From Engraulis encrasicolus (lineage: Eukaryota; Chordata; Actinopteri; Clupeiformes; Engraulidae): DNA of 64,000 nt. Where the stretch lies: NCBI RefSeq assembly GCF_034702125.1, contig NC_085880.1, positions 9,337,177-9,401,176 of the forward strand. Direction: 5' to 3'. Shown piece by piece: positions 24,563 to 36,336 of the stretch. The notes under the pieces were generated by a model. That model was not told where the DNA came from. It saw nothing but the letters and a program-made list of their open reading frames with translations, and made no database searches. The position numbers were made by a program, and so were the translations under genes. Positions within the stretch are counted from its first letter, which is position 1; every line of letters begins with the position of its first letter.

Positions 24563-25319
24563 GCGACAGGCAGTCAGCAACTTTCTCTGCACCACTATTT
24601 TAAAGTGCCCTCTGAGAGCGAAATGACCTTATATGGAATGAGGCTAAAACTGACACACTGAATCATTCTATGTCAAGGTCATGTAGGCTACTAAGCAACA
24701 GAAAGCTGTCTGAGAGAAAGGGAGGTTATTTTTTGACAACAGTTACACCTGACTATACTGTGGTGCTTGAACTTGCATTTAATACACTACGGGTCCATCT
24801 CATTATCTAACCTCCCATCTTTGCCTTGTGCTTGTGGCCTCGTGCTTCACCGATGTCTCTACCTCCGTGGATGAAAACAATACATTTCCCCACTGTCAGC
24901 CTAGTAGGCACAACAACTTTTGGGGGACTTGGGGTTCATATACCAAATATTGCCTAGGCTCCTATGACGGTGGATTTTCCACTGTCTCTTTTTATACTGG
25001 GCTGGGCTAGGCCAAAACCTGGCAAGAACTGTTGCCTTGGTAGCAGTTCCATCTCAACTGGCAGGGCCATCAGTAAGTCATGGGTGGTCGTGGTGCTTAC
25101 AGGTCATTTTTTTATTGGTTACCATGGCAACCATTCCGTTTAGAATCGGAACATTGGGGTCTTGACATGTACAGCTGGCCCAGTTGGCCTACAGGAGTAC
25201 ACAACAGGAACTGTAGTCCAGGGCTTAAGCTTTGTTTTCTGGGCTGCCAGCCCACAGTAGGCTATAAACATGGTTAATGGCAAGTTGCAAAATAGATTGT
25301 GAATCTTTCTTTTTTTTAC

Positions 25320-25389
25320 CTGAATCATAGTCATCATCCAATACTGCCTTCTGCTGAAGTCTCTGAAGCTTCAACATCATGGATTCAAT
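25320..25389 (-). CDS. disc1: disc1 coding exon 3
   Basis: Residues 414-436, starting IESMMLKLQRLQQKAV and continuing LDDDYDS. This aligns with mammalian DISC1 ISLRLKLQKLQEDAV and ENDDYDK. It is the start of the coiled-coil half of the protein. The acceptor is CCATTACAG and the donor TCAG|GTAAAA. Phase 0 in and 1 out. Confidence 0.92.
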
Positions 25390-26650
25390 CTGTAATGGAA
25401 AAACACATACCGGTAATCATTACCACCAAACATAAAACACAACAATATATCTCCGACTTCAGTACGTTTCAGTTCACACTTAAAATAGTCATATTGTCAT
25501 GATTTCAACAAAGCTTCTATTTGTGAAAGCTCTCTGGATTACTGCCATGCAGACGTATGTTTTCAAAGGCATCTTTTTTTCCATTCGTTTGTATTCAGGC
25601 GACAGGAAACAGCTGGGAGGTGTCTGTCCCATGTCCCATGACAGCAATATTGTCATAATATGGTTGTGGTGGTGGAGCACATGTTTATGCGACCTCAAGC
25701 TTCAGGCCATCCGATGAACGAGACAGGAATGTGGTGTGGATGAAAAGGTTAAAAAATAGATATCAGAAAAGCACAGTATACAGAGACTATCATTTGCAAA
25801 TATAAAATGTTGCATCTCTGTACAAAGCATTTCTTACAAATAATTGTATTAAAATGCTTAAAGTGTACTTCTAATGTGACTAAAAAGTAGGCAACGTTTG
25901 ATAAGGGGGCATTTGAGGAGAGCAGACCCACAACAATTCATGTAATGAGGGTGTACGCCAGTCTTGACACTTTAACAATGCTGCTTACACAATGCTCATT
26001 ACTGTGAGCAGTGGTCAAAACATTTCCTAAGTAAATACACAATATAATTTGATTCATTGGTCCTAGTAATTGCTCAAAGATTTTGTGAAACCAGTTCAAA
26101 GCTTTTCACAATGAACTCTGTGGTAACGACGATTACAAACTTAAGACCAAGAAAGGCTAAACTGTTTCCATGGATTGATTGTTGCTCAATCATTACTGTA
26201 ACACTTTTGTTCTGAATGAGAACACAAATGATGACAAGTGCTGAGTTCACATAGAGTCAGAATGTTCAAAATCGACTTAGTACCTTCGAATGAAGAGTGT
26301 TGTTAACATTCTTTTTATCAGATAGGCCTACACATGAGTAGCGCGGCTAGGGCTAGGGATTAAAGGAACAGTCCACCACCAATGATACATGCTACAAAGG
26401 AAAGTCACCAGTATCAGAAAACATCTGGAAGAAAAGGAGGAAGGTGTTGTTATATTACTACCTTGTTGTTGGCCCTAGGCCATCCTAAGGCAAGACACAG
26501 TGCTGCAGTATATTATTATTCAATTGTGGTGATTTCAAGTTTTGGCAAATAGCCAAAATGCGTTTGCTTTTTGGACATGGTGGTAATCTAAATAAATAAT
26601 GAGACGCAGTTTGTGAGTGCGGATTTTCTTCCTTCAATTGTGGTGATTAC
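25390..26650 (-). other. disc1 intron 2
   Basis: About 1.26 kb of AT-rich sequence in which I see no gene, no long repeat and no recognisable element. Confidence 0.6.
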
Positions 26651-27795
26651 CTTGGTGTTGGCCCGGGTGCTCTTGAGGCAGTCCTGCAGCGCCCCCTCGT
26701 ACTTCTTCATCAGGGCGTCCCAGCTCTGGTCCCCCGAGGCCGGCGGAGTGGCGGCGCTCTCGTAGCCCGAGGTCATGGAGGTCATTGAGGCCGCAGAGGT
26801 CACGGAGGAGGCAGAGGCGGCGTCCGACAGGTCGATGGAGAGGGACGACGTGGCCTCTGTGTCCAGGGAACAGCTGTCCGAGTCCGCCGGACTCTCCCTG
26901 GCGTTTGCCGAAGATGAAGAGGATGAGGATGATGAGGACGATGGTGAGGGTGACATTCTCTCACTGCCGTTCCAGGGCATGGAAACCCTCTCACTGTCAC
27001 CTCTCCACAGCTCCCCTTCTAGGAACAGTTCCGGAATCGACCGTACAGTCTTACCGGCCTCATATGTGAGGTTCCCCTCCTTACAATCCGAACCCCTAGG
27101 AACCGACAGGGTGCCTGAGGTTCGACTTGAGGCGGCCTGAGAGGTGGTCCATGATTGGTCTGAGACGCCGGATCTCAACGCTGATTGGTCACTTGTTGTT
27201 GAGGACTGTTGTCCTCTTTGCTGAGGTCTGTAGGAGCTGCCTAGGCCAAGGTCAAGGTCAAGGTCAAGGTCACGTGGGGGTGATTTGCGTTTGCAAGAGG
27301 GAGGCTCGGGTGTGCGCTGCTGCTGTGCTAAGGAGTCTTTACATGGTGATTGATCAGCAAACGACCCATCCAAGCTGGCGTCCAATGACATCTGAATGAA
27401 GCTGAAGCTGGAGTTGAACGTGTCCCTCGCCGGGGAAGTTCCTGAGTTATGCAACACATCGGATCTCGAGGAGCCCCGGACTGAACAGCTGTCCTCCTCA
27501 CGGCTGAAAGCGAAGCGTCTCGTCTGATGGCACGAGGACTCAGGTGACCCGCTCACCTGATCTGGTCGATGACACTTGGCCTTGATGGGTGACACGCCAT
27601 TACTTTGATCGCCGCTGCGGCCGTTGGTGCAGGAGGCAGAGGTAGGCTCCGGGGGTCCGTGAGGGAGGAGGCAGAGTCCGCTGTCCTGTTCCCCGGGGAC
27701 GGTGCACTGCTGGCGGGCTAGGTCCGTCCTCATGTACCCCGGCCTTCGCTGGCTCCTCTTCCGGGAGACGCTGGCTCCCGATGTACTTGGGCCAC
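26651..27795 (-). CDS. disc1: disc1 coding exon 2 (large head-domain exon)
   Basis: DISC1 is a scaffold protein with a low-complexity head and a coiled-coil tail; in mammals it organises centrosomal, dendritic and signalling complexes. This 1145 bp exon encodes residues 32-413. Landmarks shared with mammalian DISC1 are RRPGYMR (residues 48-54), SSFSFIQMSL (about 160-169) and SWDALMKKYEGALQDCL near the exon end. Private features are an Asp-Leu run DLDLDLDLGLG (about 207-217) from a hexanucleotide repeat and a poly-Ser tract (about 317-328). The rest is Ser-rich and presumably disordered. The acceptor is GTAAACAG and the donor AAG|GTAATC. The first two bases complete a codon begun in exon 1. 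The motifs and the neighbouring tsnax make the assignment secure. Confidence 0.93.
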
Positions 27796-28178
27796 CTGTT
27801 TACACAGAGATTATACAGTAGATTAGGTTCAATTAGATTAGCTACGAGCATTTATGTAGCCTAATACCATTCAAGGATCAACCTTAAAGCAAGACATGTA
27901 TGACGTTCGTTCACTGCAATTACTATTACATGCATGGTATAAGATAATCGCAATTGGTTCACTGTGATGGGAGTCCTGGACTTAGAATCGATACAAAACA
28001 CAGTGCTACACCAGTATTACAAAAATCAATTAGTTGTACTGGTGGTTAATAAATGCACTTTTACTGGTTATCTCTTGTATCTGAGTGAGGAGTTGTGCTT
28101 TCTGAACTCCAGCTGAACTCTGAGTATTCAGTCTGATTAAGTGAATGACTCGGACAAATGCGTGGGACTACATGTGCA

Positions 28179-28447
28179 GGGGAGCGTGTCTATGTTCCCA
28201 CAGCCCATTGGTCCCACAGCCCATTGGTCCCACCTCACTAAGATTTTTAACATTATTTTTAGGCCTATTGGTTCTCTTAGATTACTTGGAAATGTGGGAA
28301 CATGGAGATGTAGAGCATAGGGCTTATATTTGAATAATTTCTTAAAACTGTGGGAACATGGAGCAGCAGGAATAAGCTGGGACCATTTGGGCTGTGGGAC
28401 CAATGGGCCATGGGACCAATGGACTGTGGGAACATAGAGCTGACCCC
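28179..28447. mobile_element. MITE with 8 bp duplication CATGTGCA
   Basis: Ends are GGGGAGCGTGTCTATG and its imperfect inverse CATAGAGCTGACCCC. CATGTGCA flanks both sides (28171-28178 and 28448-28455). Subterminal inverted CCCATTGGTCCCA motifs occur twice in each arm. Confidence 0.75.
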
Positions 28448-28574
28448 CATGTGCAGCTGTTGAATGCTGGTTTCTCATCACTAGACGATCACTAACTTTC
28501 CCCCGCGAGAGATTTGTGAGAATGTCCTCAACAGAGCTTCACAGACACTCTAACATTTATACATTTTTACTTAA

Positions 28575-29009
28575 CCAGTTAAGAGACAACGTTATACATT
28601 TTCTATTACCATAATGGCAATGGCTAAGTCGTAATGCATTACTAAAGGACCTGTGCTACGTCATAGTCGTGTAATACTATGGTAGCTAACTTTCCAATGA
28701 CTTTTACAGTGTTCTACTGGTGGAACGGCGTGCATTATGACTGATTGGTCTATAGTGAAAGAATGCAATAACGCAGTAATGAGGCAACTGCAGTGCAGTT
28801 TCTCTGCAAACTGGCAGCAGCCACATTATAATTAATTTCAACCCCATGATGCACGTCGTTCCACGAGTGGAACATTTTAATAGTCGTTTAAAAGTGAGCT
28901 ACCATAGTACTACAATACTATTACGTAGCACAGGGCCTTTAGTAATGCACTACGACTTGGTCATTGCCATTATGGTAATAGAAAATGTATAACGCTGTGT
29001 CTTAATTGG
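28575..29009. mobile_element. Complete snap-back MITE flanked by TTAA
   Basis: The element has two inverted arms of about 165 bp. The left starts CCAGTTAAGAGACAACG; the right, inverted, starts CCAATTAAGACACAGCG. They are separated by about 105 bp of spacer. TTAA is present on both sides (28571-28574, 29010-29013). Single arms of this family occur at 238, 4024, 7270, 20445, 30565 and 39181. The TTAA target suggests mobilisation by a piggyBac-type transposase. Confidence 0.75.
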
Positions 29010-30564
29010 TTAATGTCAATTAAGAAATGACTGAGTTAATAAAGAGATTTAGTGAGTCAATAAGGAGAAACAGTAGGAGACGAGAAAACAACTGCCTCTT
29101 CTAAATGCATGGAATGAAGAAAATGTGATCATAGTGCTAGAGCCTTATCACCAAGCAAGCAAGATTCAACACGATCCGTCCATCCATCTAACCATCACTT
29201 GAACATAACTGAGATCTGATGACAGAGTAATTGCACCAATGATTATGGGGAATGTTTTTTTTATTTTTTATCTGAGCTCTAAACACTTCTGTGTTGGAGT
29301 TTCCCCTTACTGTGTTTGCCTGGGCAAGAGCTACCAAGGCGATATGAGAGCGCACCCCGCATATCGAATGACACCCTACAAACAAAGTCATGTGTGGATG
29401 TGCCAACCATGGGAACAACAGACTATGTGTGCGCGCGCGTGTGTGCATGTGTGTTCATATGTGTGTGTGTGTGTGTGTCCTACAAACCCATGAAGCATGA
29501 CCAGTGTGCCTCATTGTGCAAGCCTCATCCAGCTGTTGCTACATACCATGCAGACAAAGTCGATTTTTTTTCACACATTATATTGACCCATATGCATTAC
29601 TGACCCATACAACCACACACACATCTACAACGCACAAGGCCAAAACCGCACAATGGGAGCAATGTAGGCAAATTGTACCAACTATTATGTCCTATTAGGT
29701 GTTTCAATGGTAACATCTGAGCCATGCAGTCCTACTATAACAGCACTGTGTGGCGTGGCGTGTCTTCTTACTACCACCATCACTTACTCAATTGGCCGCA
29801 GTGGTTGCTGCCTTTATTTAATGCATCAGCACTTATTTGTTTAAGCGTTTGCATGGGGCTGCCTGTTCCAGTACAAAGGCTGAAAGGCAAAAGAGAGAGT
29901 TGGTCGGCGAGCAGAGCTTGACTTGGTCTCTGTGAGAAAATGAATGTTGCCAGTGGAGGCACAGACAGGCAGCGGAGGACGCCTCGTCTCAACAGACTCT
30001 TTGTGTTGTGTGCAGCTGTGGCAAAGTACCCCCCCCCCCTTCCTCCTTGTTTCACACGCACACGCACACACACACATACACAGATATACAACACACATGC
30101 ACACACACAGATATACAACACACATGCACACATCCGTTGACACACTCTCTCTCTCTCTCTCTCTCTCTCGTCCTCTCTCTCATGCTGTTTCTCTCTCACT
30201 AACTGACCATCGCTGTTTGGCCTTTAGTAACACTGACCATGGCGGGTGTAATTGTAACCCTCTTGGTTCTTGGCTCAACAAGAGCTGAGCTAAACACAGC
30301 TGAGGACAGCAGGCTGTCTGGCAGAATATGTATTCTTTTCAACAACCGAAAAGACAAGAATTGAAAGCAGTAACTTAGCTATTTACTGTAAAAGGTGTTA
30401 TATACAAAAGTTCAAGTTATCAGTTTAAATAACTACGTTATGGAGTTACAGAGCTACGGAGTTGAAAACCCTCCTTTTACTGTAATTTAAGGCAGCTTGT
30501 CAATGGATATCTGACTGACTAGTGACTACACTATTGAACAAAATATCTATTAGAGGGCAATTAA

Positions 30565-30730
30565 CCCGTTAAGACATGGCGTTATAAATGTGTTGTTACC
30601 AGAAAGGCATTGACCAAGTCGTATTACTAAAGGTCCTGTGCTATGTCATAGTATTGCAGTAGACTACTATGGTGGCTAGTTAACTTTCAATGATTATTAA
30701 CAGTGTGCCACTGGAGGTACGGTGTGCATT
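30565..30730 (-). mobile_element. TTAA-type MITE, single arm
   Basis: Preceded by TTAA (30561-30564). It begins CCCGTTAAGACATGGCG and ends GGTACGGTGTGCATT, matching the arms at 28575-29009. Confidence 0.6.
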
Positions 30731-31296
30731 GCAGAAACGGTGTGAAGGCAATGAATTGCAGAAAGCAGGCCTACTACTAGCCATGTCATAATCAACAAAC
30801 AACTGTAGATAATCAATAATAGGGAGAACACCAAAATTAGGCTTGCTTAATCCAGTATTGTAAACAAAAAGGTTGTATTTAGGAGTTATGAACTTCCATA
30901 CCTCATCAATTCAAAGGTAATCAGTCAATGGATGTCTGCCCGCCCCCATTTGTTATTGCCCATTTATTACCATAAAACCGTTGGTTTTATTGACTGGCAA
31001 CAAAGGCGTGAAGTAGTCAAAACAAGCCTTGCAGGTCCTTAAAGTAGTGACCCGGCGACCTTCAGACCGTGTCATGATGTCATCACAAAGGCATGTGGAG
31101 TAAGGGGCGGGGTGAAAGAGCTAATTGCAACAGAACCCTCTCGACATCCTCTTAGGAAGCCGCTGGAGTCGGCAGGACAAAGGGAGGGCATTGACCACCC
31201 TTCTCCTCTCACTCTTCATGCTATGGCCTACACCCCCACGACACCCCCCACCATAATTCACTCTCTCTCCAACCAGTGTCTCTGTGTCTACTGTCT

Positions 31297-31300
<4 letters not shown>

Positions 31301-31342
<42 letters not shown>

Positions 31343-31405
31343 TACTGTCACTCTACCCCCTTTCCCTTTGCCTTACCCTCTTTCTCTCTGTTTCTGTCTC
31401 CTTCC

Positions 31406-31488
<83 letters not shown>
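31301..31488. repeat. (CT)n microsatellites
   Basis: Two pure CT runs (31301-31338 and 31410-31488) are separated by C/T-rich sequence. Confidence 0.97.
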
Positions 31489-31491
<3 letters not shown>

Positions 31492-33608
31492 CCCCAAAGG
31501 ATGGACCACCACCCCAACCACCCCAATCCCCCCGTGTCATGTTACCCAGGCCTCCATTAGCGTTGTCTGCTCTGCATGGGTAAAACTGGGGCTTGGCTGC
31601 ACCACACATCACAGCATCTGAGCATCTGAGCATCTGAGCCCTGTGGTGAAATTTGAGCTGCATGTGCCGAGCCCCATCTGCCACACGTATTGTGTAGCAC
31701 TAGCCACCGGCCGGCGTCAGCACCGATGCAGTGCTGAAGATGAAAGTGACAAAAATGTATACAGTAAAAACAATGCAGTGTTAAATCAACACTTCGAGAG
31801 TTGGTGAAACTTCCAGAGAGTCCAAGGGAAACAAGAAGAATCACCGACCACTGGAAGTGAACCTGAGAAAGCATTAAGCGAAACACGTTGTTCACCAAAT
31901 AATATAAAGCAGCAAAATCAAGTCCACCAGTGTGCGCTGATTGTTGTCTTGTTTCCCTTGGATTACTGATGACTGCAATTCACCAACTCCTGCAAACTGG
32001 CTGTGCATAGGAGTTTCAGATCTTCTTGAATCTTCCTTCCAGAGAGTATTTAGTAGTCTTTATAAGTACTCTTTAAGTGTTGAATTAACACCACCTTTTT
32101 TACTATGTAAAGATTTCCACTGTGCAGGTTTAAATGAGCGGGTGCAGCACTACTTGTAAAACATCTGTCCCCATTGAACTACTCTAGTGCTCTCTCCAGT
32201 GAAATCCTCAGTGTTGATTATGCAGTGTCTATATCAGTTATATCAGCCAATCTACAGTTAGTTTTACTCTATTTTTATAGACCATATGCCATATGCACCC
32301 TAGAAAAGTGTCAATTTTGAAAATGTTGATACAACACAGCTAGATTACTTCCACGAGGAGGATACATGGAACGGTGGTATGCTAAAAATGACTGTGTGCT
32401 GAAGCCCTTAATTTCCTTCAGGATTAATGAAGCATCTTTTTCTCTACTAATGCTAAAAAAAAACTGAGGCTGTTTTCCCCATACTATAGGAAGGAAATGT
32501 CTGCAGTGCAGAGCTTCTGCTAACCCTTTTGTTAGCAGCAGAAGCAGCACTTTGGAGTAGCAGACAGTAAAATATGCAGCGTTAATTCAGCACTTAGAGG
32601 GTACCCTGGGGCCAAATACACCCTAGAAGATGTTAAATCAACTCCCTATGATTTGATTAACACTGTATTTTTACTTTGTAGAGCTGACAACTTTGTCTTT
32701 GACTGGCCATGAACTCACTCAACAGCAGTGTTCCAATTCTTAATCCTCAGCACCCCAAAATAGCTTTGCTCTAGAAAAGAAAAGAACCAACCGCCACACC
32801 GGTCAGTTACATTGTTACCCTAAGACAGTTACATCATGTTTGCCTATATGCTCGACAAGTATTGTGTGAATTCACAAAGTGTCTGGCTTCACATTCAGAA
32901 GTACTGCTTGAAAAACACACACCAAATGAGTAAATCTTAACCCAAAGCAATTGGACTTGACTTGGAACTTGACTCACTAATTTAACTATTCTGGTAGCAG
33001 TGACTCCACATTTTTCACAGGCAACACAAGTAACAGTAGCCAATGACTGACACAATTACTGAGACTGAAAAGGGAAGGTATCACCATGGCATACTATAGT
33101 AAGAAACATGGTTCTAGCATACTGTAGTAAGAAGAAGCATGGCTTGTCAGGTCTCAAAACCAGACAGCCTGAGAAAAGACAGGAGCTGGGGGTATGTCTA
33201 GAGTAGAAAGATGGCTGTGTATTTACCTTAAATGATTAAAGAGGCCCTGTTAGAACCCTCTCAGCTGAAACGAGCTCTCCCATTGGCTGCGCGTGGTTCT
33301 TCAGCAGCACAAGAGCGCAGGAATGTGGAGGAGCTCGTAAAAAAGAGGAGAGTTTGAGCAGCGAACGCATCTGTCTCCGACACGCATATTTTTTGGTGTG
33401 GTGTGAGCAAACGTGGCTCAGCTTTGAAGCTGACTCAAGCTGCCCCAAACTGTCACTTACAGCAAAAGCTGCCACGCAAATAGAGGAAGTGAGAGTGGAT
33501 ATTTTTCGCAACTGGTGTTTTTTCTCTCTCTCTCTGTAACTCTCCTCCTTTCTGAAACATGAGATGAAGCTAGTGTGAAGAAGTGTGTGTTCGCTAAACA
33601 AAAAGAAA

Positions 33609-33629
33609 ATGCCGGAGGAGAGGATCCAG
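33609..33629 (+). other. Candidate plus-strand first coding exon (uncertain)
   Basis: An ATG in favourable context (AGAAAATGC) is followed by six codons and a CAG|GTACAC donor-like site. It lies about 340 bp downstream of a promoter-like stretch with an inverted CCAAT box (CCCATTGGCTGCGCG near 33280). It is antisense to disc1 intron 1. I could not find an in-frame second exon, so this may be non-coding or chance. Confidence 0.2.
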
Positions 33630-34628
33630 GTACACACTACCACCCTCTTTTTTGTCTTTGTTTTGGTTTATGTAGGCCTATCTGTTTTCCTTCCTACCAT
33701 GATCCCTTGTTTACACTGTCAAGTCCAAGTCTATAAGCAGACAAAAATCCAGTTTAACTTAAAATCAACAAAAATAACTATCTAGGGATTTGTTTGAGGA
33801 GTTGCTACACTTCTAGGAAAAGAATCCACGAGTCTCATTTCCTGCACTGTTGTGTTTGCATAAAGTGGCAGTTGGTGACTTTCAATCTGTGTGCGAGATA
33901 CTGAATGACCAGAGTTTCTAAGCTTGGCAATGGAGGTCCGTCCGCGCCCGTTGCTAATTTGGCACTGCTTGCTTGCTACACACATCCTCTCCCAGACACA
34001 GACCAGCTGGGAGATTTTTGAATCCAGACAAAGCAGTTTCCCATGTCTGTTAAGAATGATTTTTCATCCGCGTCATTTTAGTCAAGACTTCAGTTGTAGG
34101 CGACATGATTTTTTTTTCTGTACCTTGAAGCATATACAGTAGCTTCTTCCACAGAAACTTTATCAGTTCTAATGAAGAATAATGAACAACTGACTAAGTC
34201 GCTCAATGGTAGACACAAAACAAATTTACGCTACAAAAAACATATCCAGTGAGTGGCCTGCAACTAAACTCTTTTGGCCGTTTCCCAGGTCATCCTAGCG
34301 AAAAAGCGTGTTTAGTTCATCCTAGGCAACTGGATTTCTTTTTCGTATAGCTTGAAAGACGTTTTGTGTTTTCTGCTTCAGTTGCCTGCAACTGAACTCT
34401 TTTTGGCAGTTTCCCTGGACAGATCGGCCTGGTCTGGTCTGGTTCGGCCTCCTGCTGCCTAGGTGTCTGTCTGTCTGCCATCTGACACAACTAAGGAGTA
34501 TTATGATGGTGGCTAGTTGCAGACAGCATGACCTCCAGGTGACTCCTGACTGAACACCACACAGCCTTGCAGGTGGCCAGCAGACCTTTGTGATCGCCAT
34601 CCGTGGACCAATAACATCCCATTACATC

Positions 34629-34722
34629 AGCTGATGCCTTTAACCAGAAAGGAGTTATAGTTATTATATTGGTTACGACCCCCGGAGCAAGGAGAGGTTA
34701 GGTGCCTTGCTCCAGGGCAGGA
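34629..34722. repeat. Fragment of a common teleost dispersed repeat
   Basis: CAGCTGATGCCTTTAACCAGA followed by AGGTGCCTTGCTCCAGGGCA resembles the widespread fish repeat containing GCTGACACTTTCATCCAAAG at 43951. Confidence 0.4.
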
Positions 34723-34735
34723 ACCTAGCTGTGCC

Positions 34736-34863
<128 letters not shown>

Positions 34864-34970
34864 CAAATTCTCCTCTTCTGGTTGTGCAGGGGTAAAATCC
34901 AAACAAGGTGAAATTAAATGACCAATTAAATAACCAAATGATGGAATCAGCATTCAGTTGAAATTAGAAG

Positions 34971-34971
<1 letters not shown>

Positions 34972-35035
<64 letters not shown>

Positions 35036-35040
35036 GTCTA

Positions 35041-35134
<94 letters not shown>
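34972..35134. repeat. (CTAT)n(CTGT)n(CTAT)n microsatellite
   Basis: A symmetrical A-B-A arrangement of tetranucleotide runs of roughly equal length. Confidence 0.97.
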
Positions 35135-35136
<2 letters not shown>

Positions 35137-36242
35137 CATTTGTCATGTATGTACAACAAATAGGCCTATTAGCATGTAAATGCCAGGTAGAGGACAGCAT
35201 TAAGTGTGTCAGGTAAGGCCAACCAAAAGCAGGTAACATATGTGAGTGTCTCTGTCTGTCTATGTGTGCCACTGACCCTAATCCTCTCTGCTTGACGAGG
35301 ATGTGCCAACATCGCCTTATATAAGACCTTACATTGCCTCCCAATCCACAGCAGTCAACATGCCACACACAACAATGACGTATAATGTCACCTCAGGTAA
35401 AAGAAGTGTTAAATACTTCAATGAAATGTATACTTCAATTAAATTCATAGCCTACTACAATCTCTCTGTTTTTGCAGACAATGGACGAACCACCTTTGAA
35501 TTCACATCAAAGCTGGATTATTCCGAAAGAATAATTATATTTGGAATGTGGTTTTTATTTTGACTGGGTTTAGGCCTTCTCGCAGCCTTGGGAGAAGGAA
35601 TAACATTGTTTCAGAAAGCAAGCCTTTGAAATGGGGCCCTGGTGTGTATTGTCATTGGGAAGATGCTGACTCGAAAACCATGAGAATTTCTGAACAGTCT
35701 TGATTAAAAAGCCATGACCTCTGATTCTGTCTGATACAGCCATCCAGTAACCCACTGCTGAACTACACATGTGAATGCAGTAGGCTACTTTCTATTTTGT
35801 GTCAATAAAATGTATTGATTCACGTTTAGTGACCTGGTAACAACAAATGCAGAGCCCATGCACATCTACTAACATAAACCATATGGTGGAGTAGGCCTGT
35901 GAAGAAATCCTTCTGTAAATTCCGAAAAATAAATCAAGTTCAAAACTTCACATAAATAACAGTTTCATTCTGGGCACGATAGGACGAGCCATAATTACAC
36001 CACACAGGGATTTTCATTGTCAATTTAGCCTAGATTTATGTCAGCCTGCTGCATGTTTACATGGCTGACACTGCGAACTGCACTTAATTATTGTAAGGGA
36101 CATCAGTATTTTACACATTATGAGTAGGCATTCTTAGATTAAACATATCGTCTCTCTCTTAGGCAATGCGCATTGGCATTACGATGTCTGCAAAACTTGT
36201 AGGCTATGTGGATACAAACGAGGATAAAAGATAATGGGTTAC

Positions 36243-36336
36243 CATCCACGAGTGGTGCGCATCGGCGAAAGTGAAGGCTGTCTGTGTTTGCCATCAGTGT
36301 GCTCGGGGATTCCAGCGTGACCATCCCGGCAAACAT
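36243..36336 (-). CDS. disc1: disc1 coding exon 1 (predicted)
   Basis: Predicted from phase and position. The ATG at 36336 opens 31 codons plus one base, starting MFAGMVTLESPS and ending CAPLVD, followed by a GATG|GTAACC donor. The single leftover G plus the two leading bases of exon 2 make a Gly codon and keep the RRPGYMR frame open. Mammalian DISC1 also has a short, poorly conserved first coding exon. The Kozak context (GAGATG) is good. Protein similarity cannot confirm it because this part of DISC1 is not conserved. Another start between 27796 and 37000 is possible. Confidence 0.55.

Noticed and set aside
26775..27140. Acidic 121-codon plus-strand frame
   Set aside because: It is the antisense of disc1 exon 2. 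The minus strand has conserved DISC1 motifs and correct splice sites.
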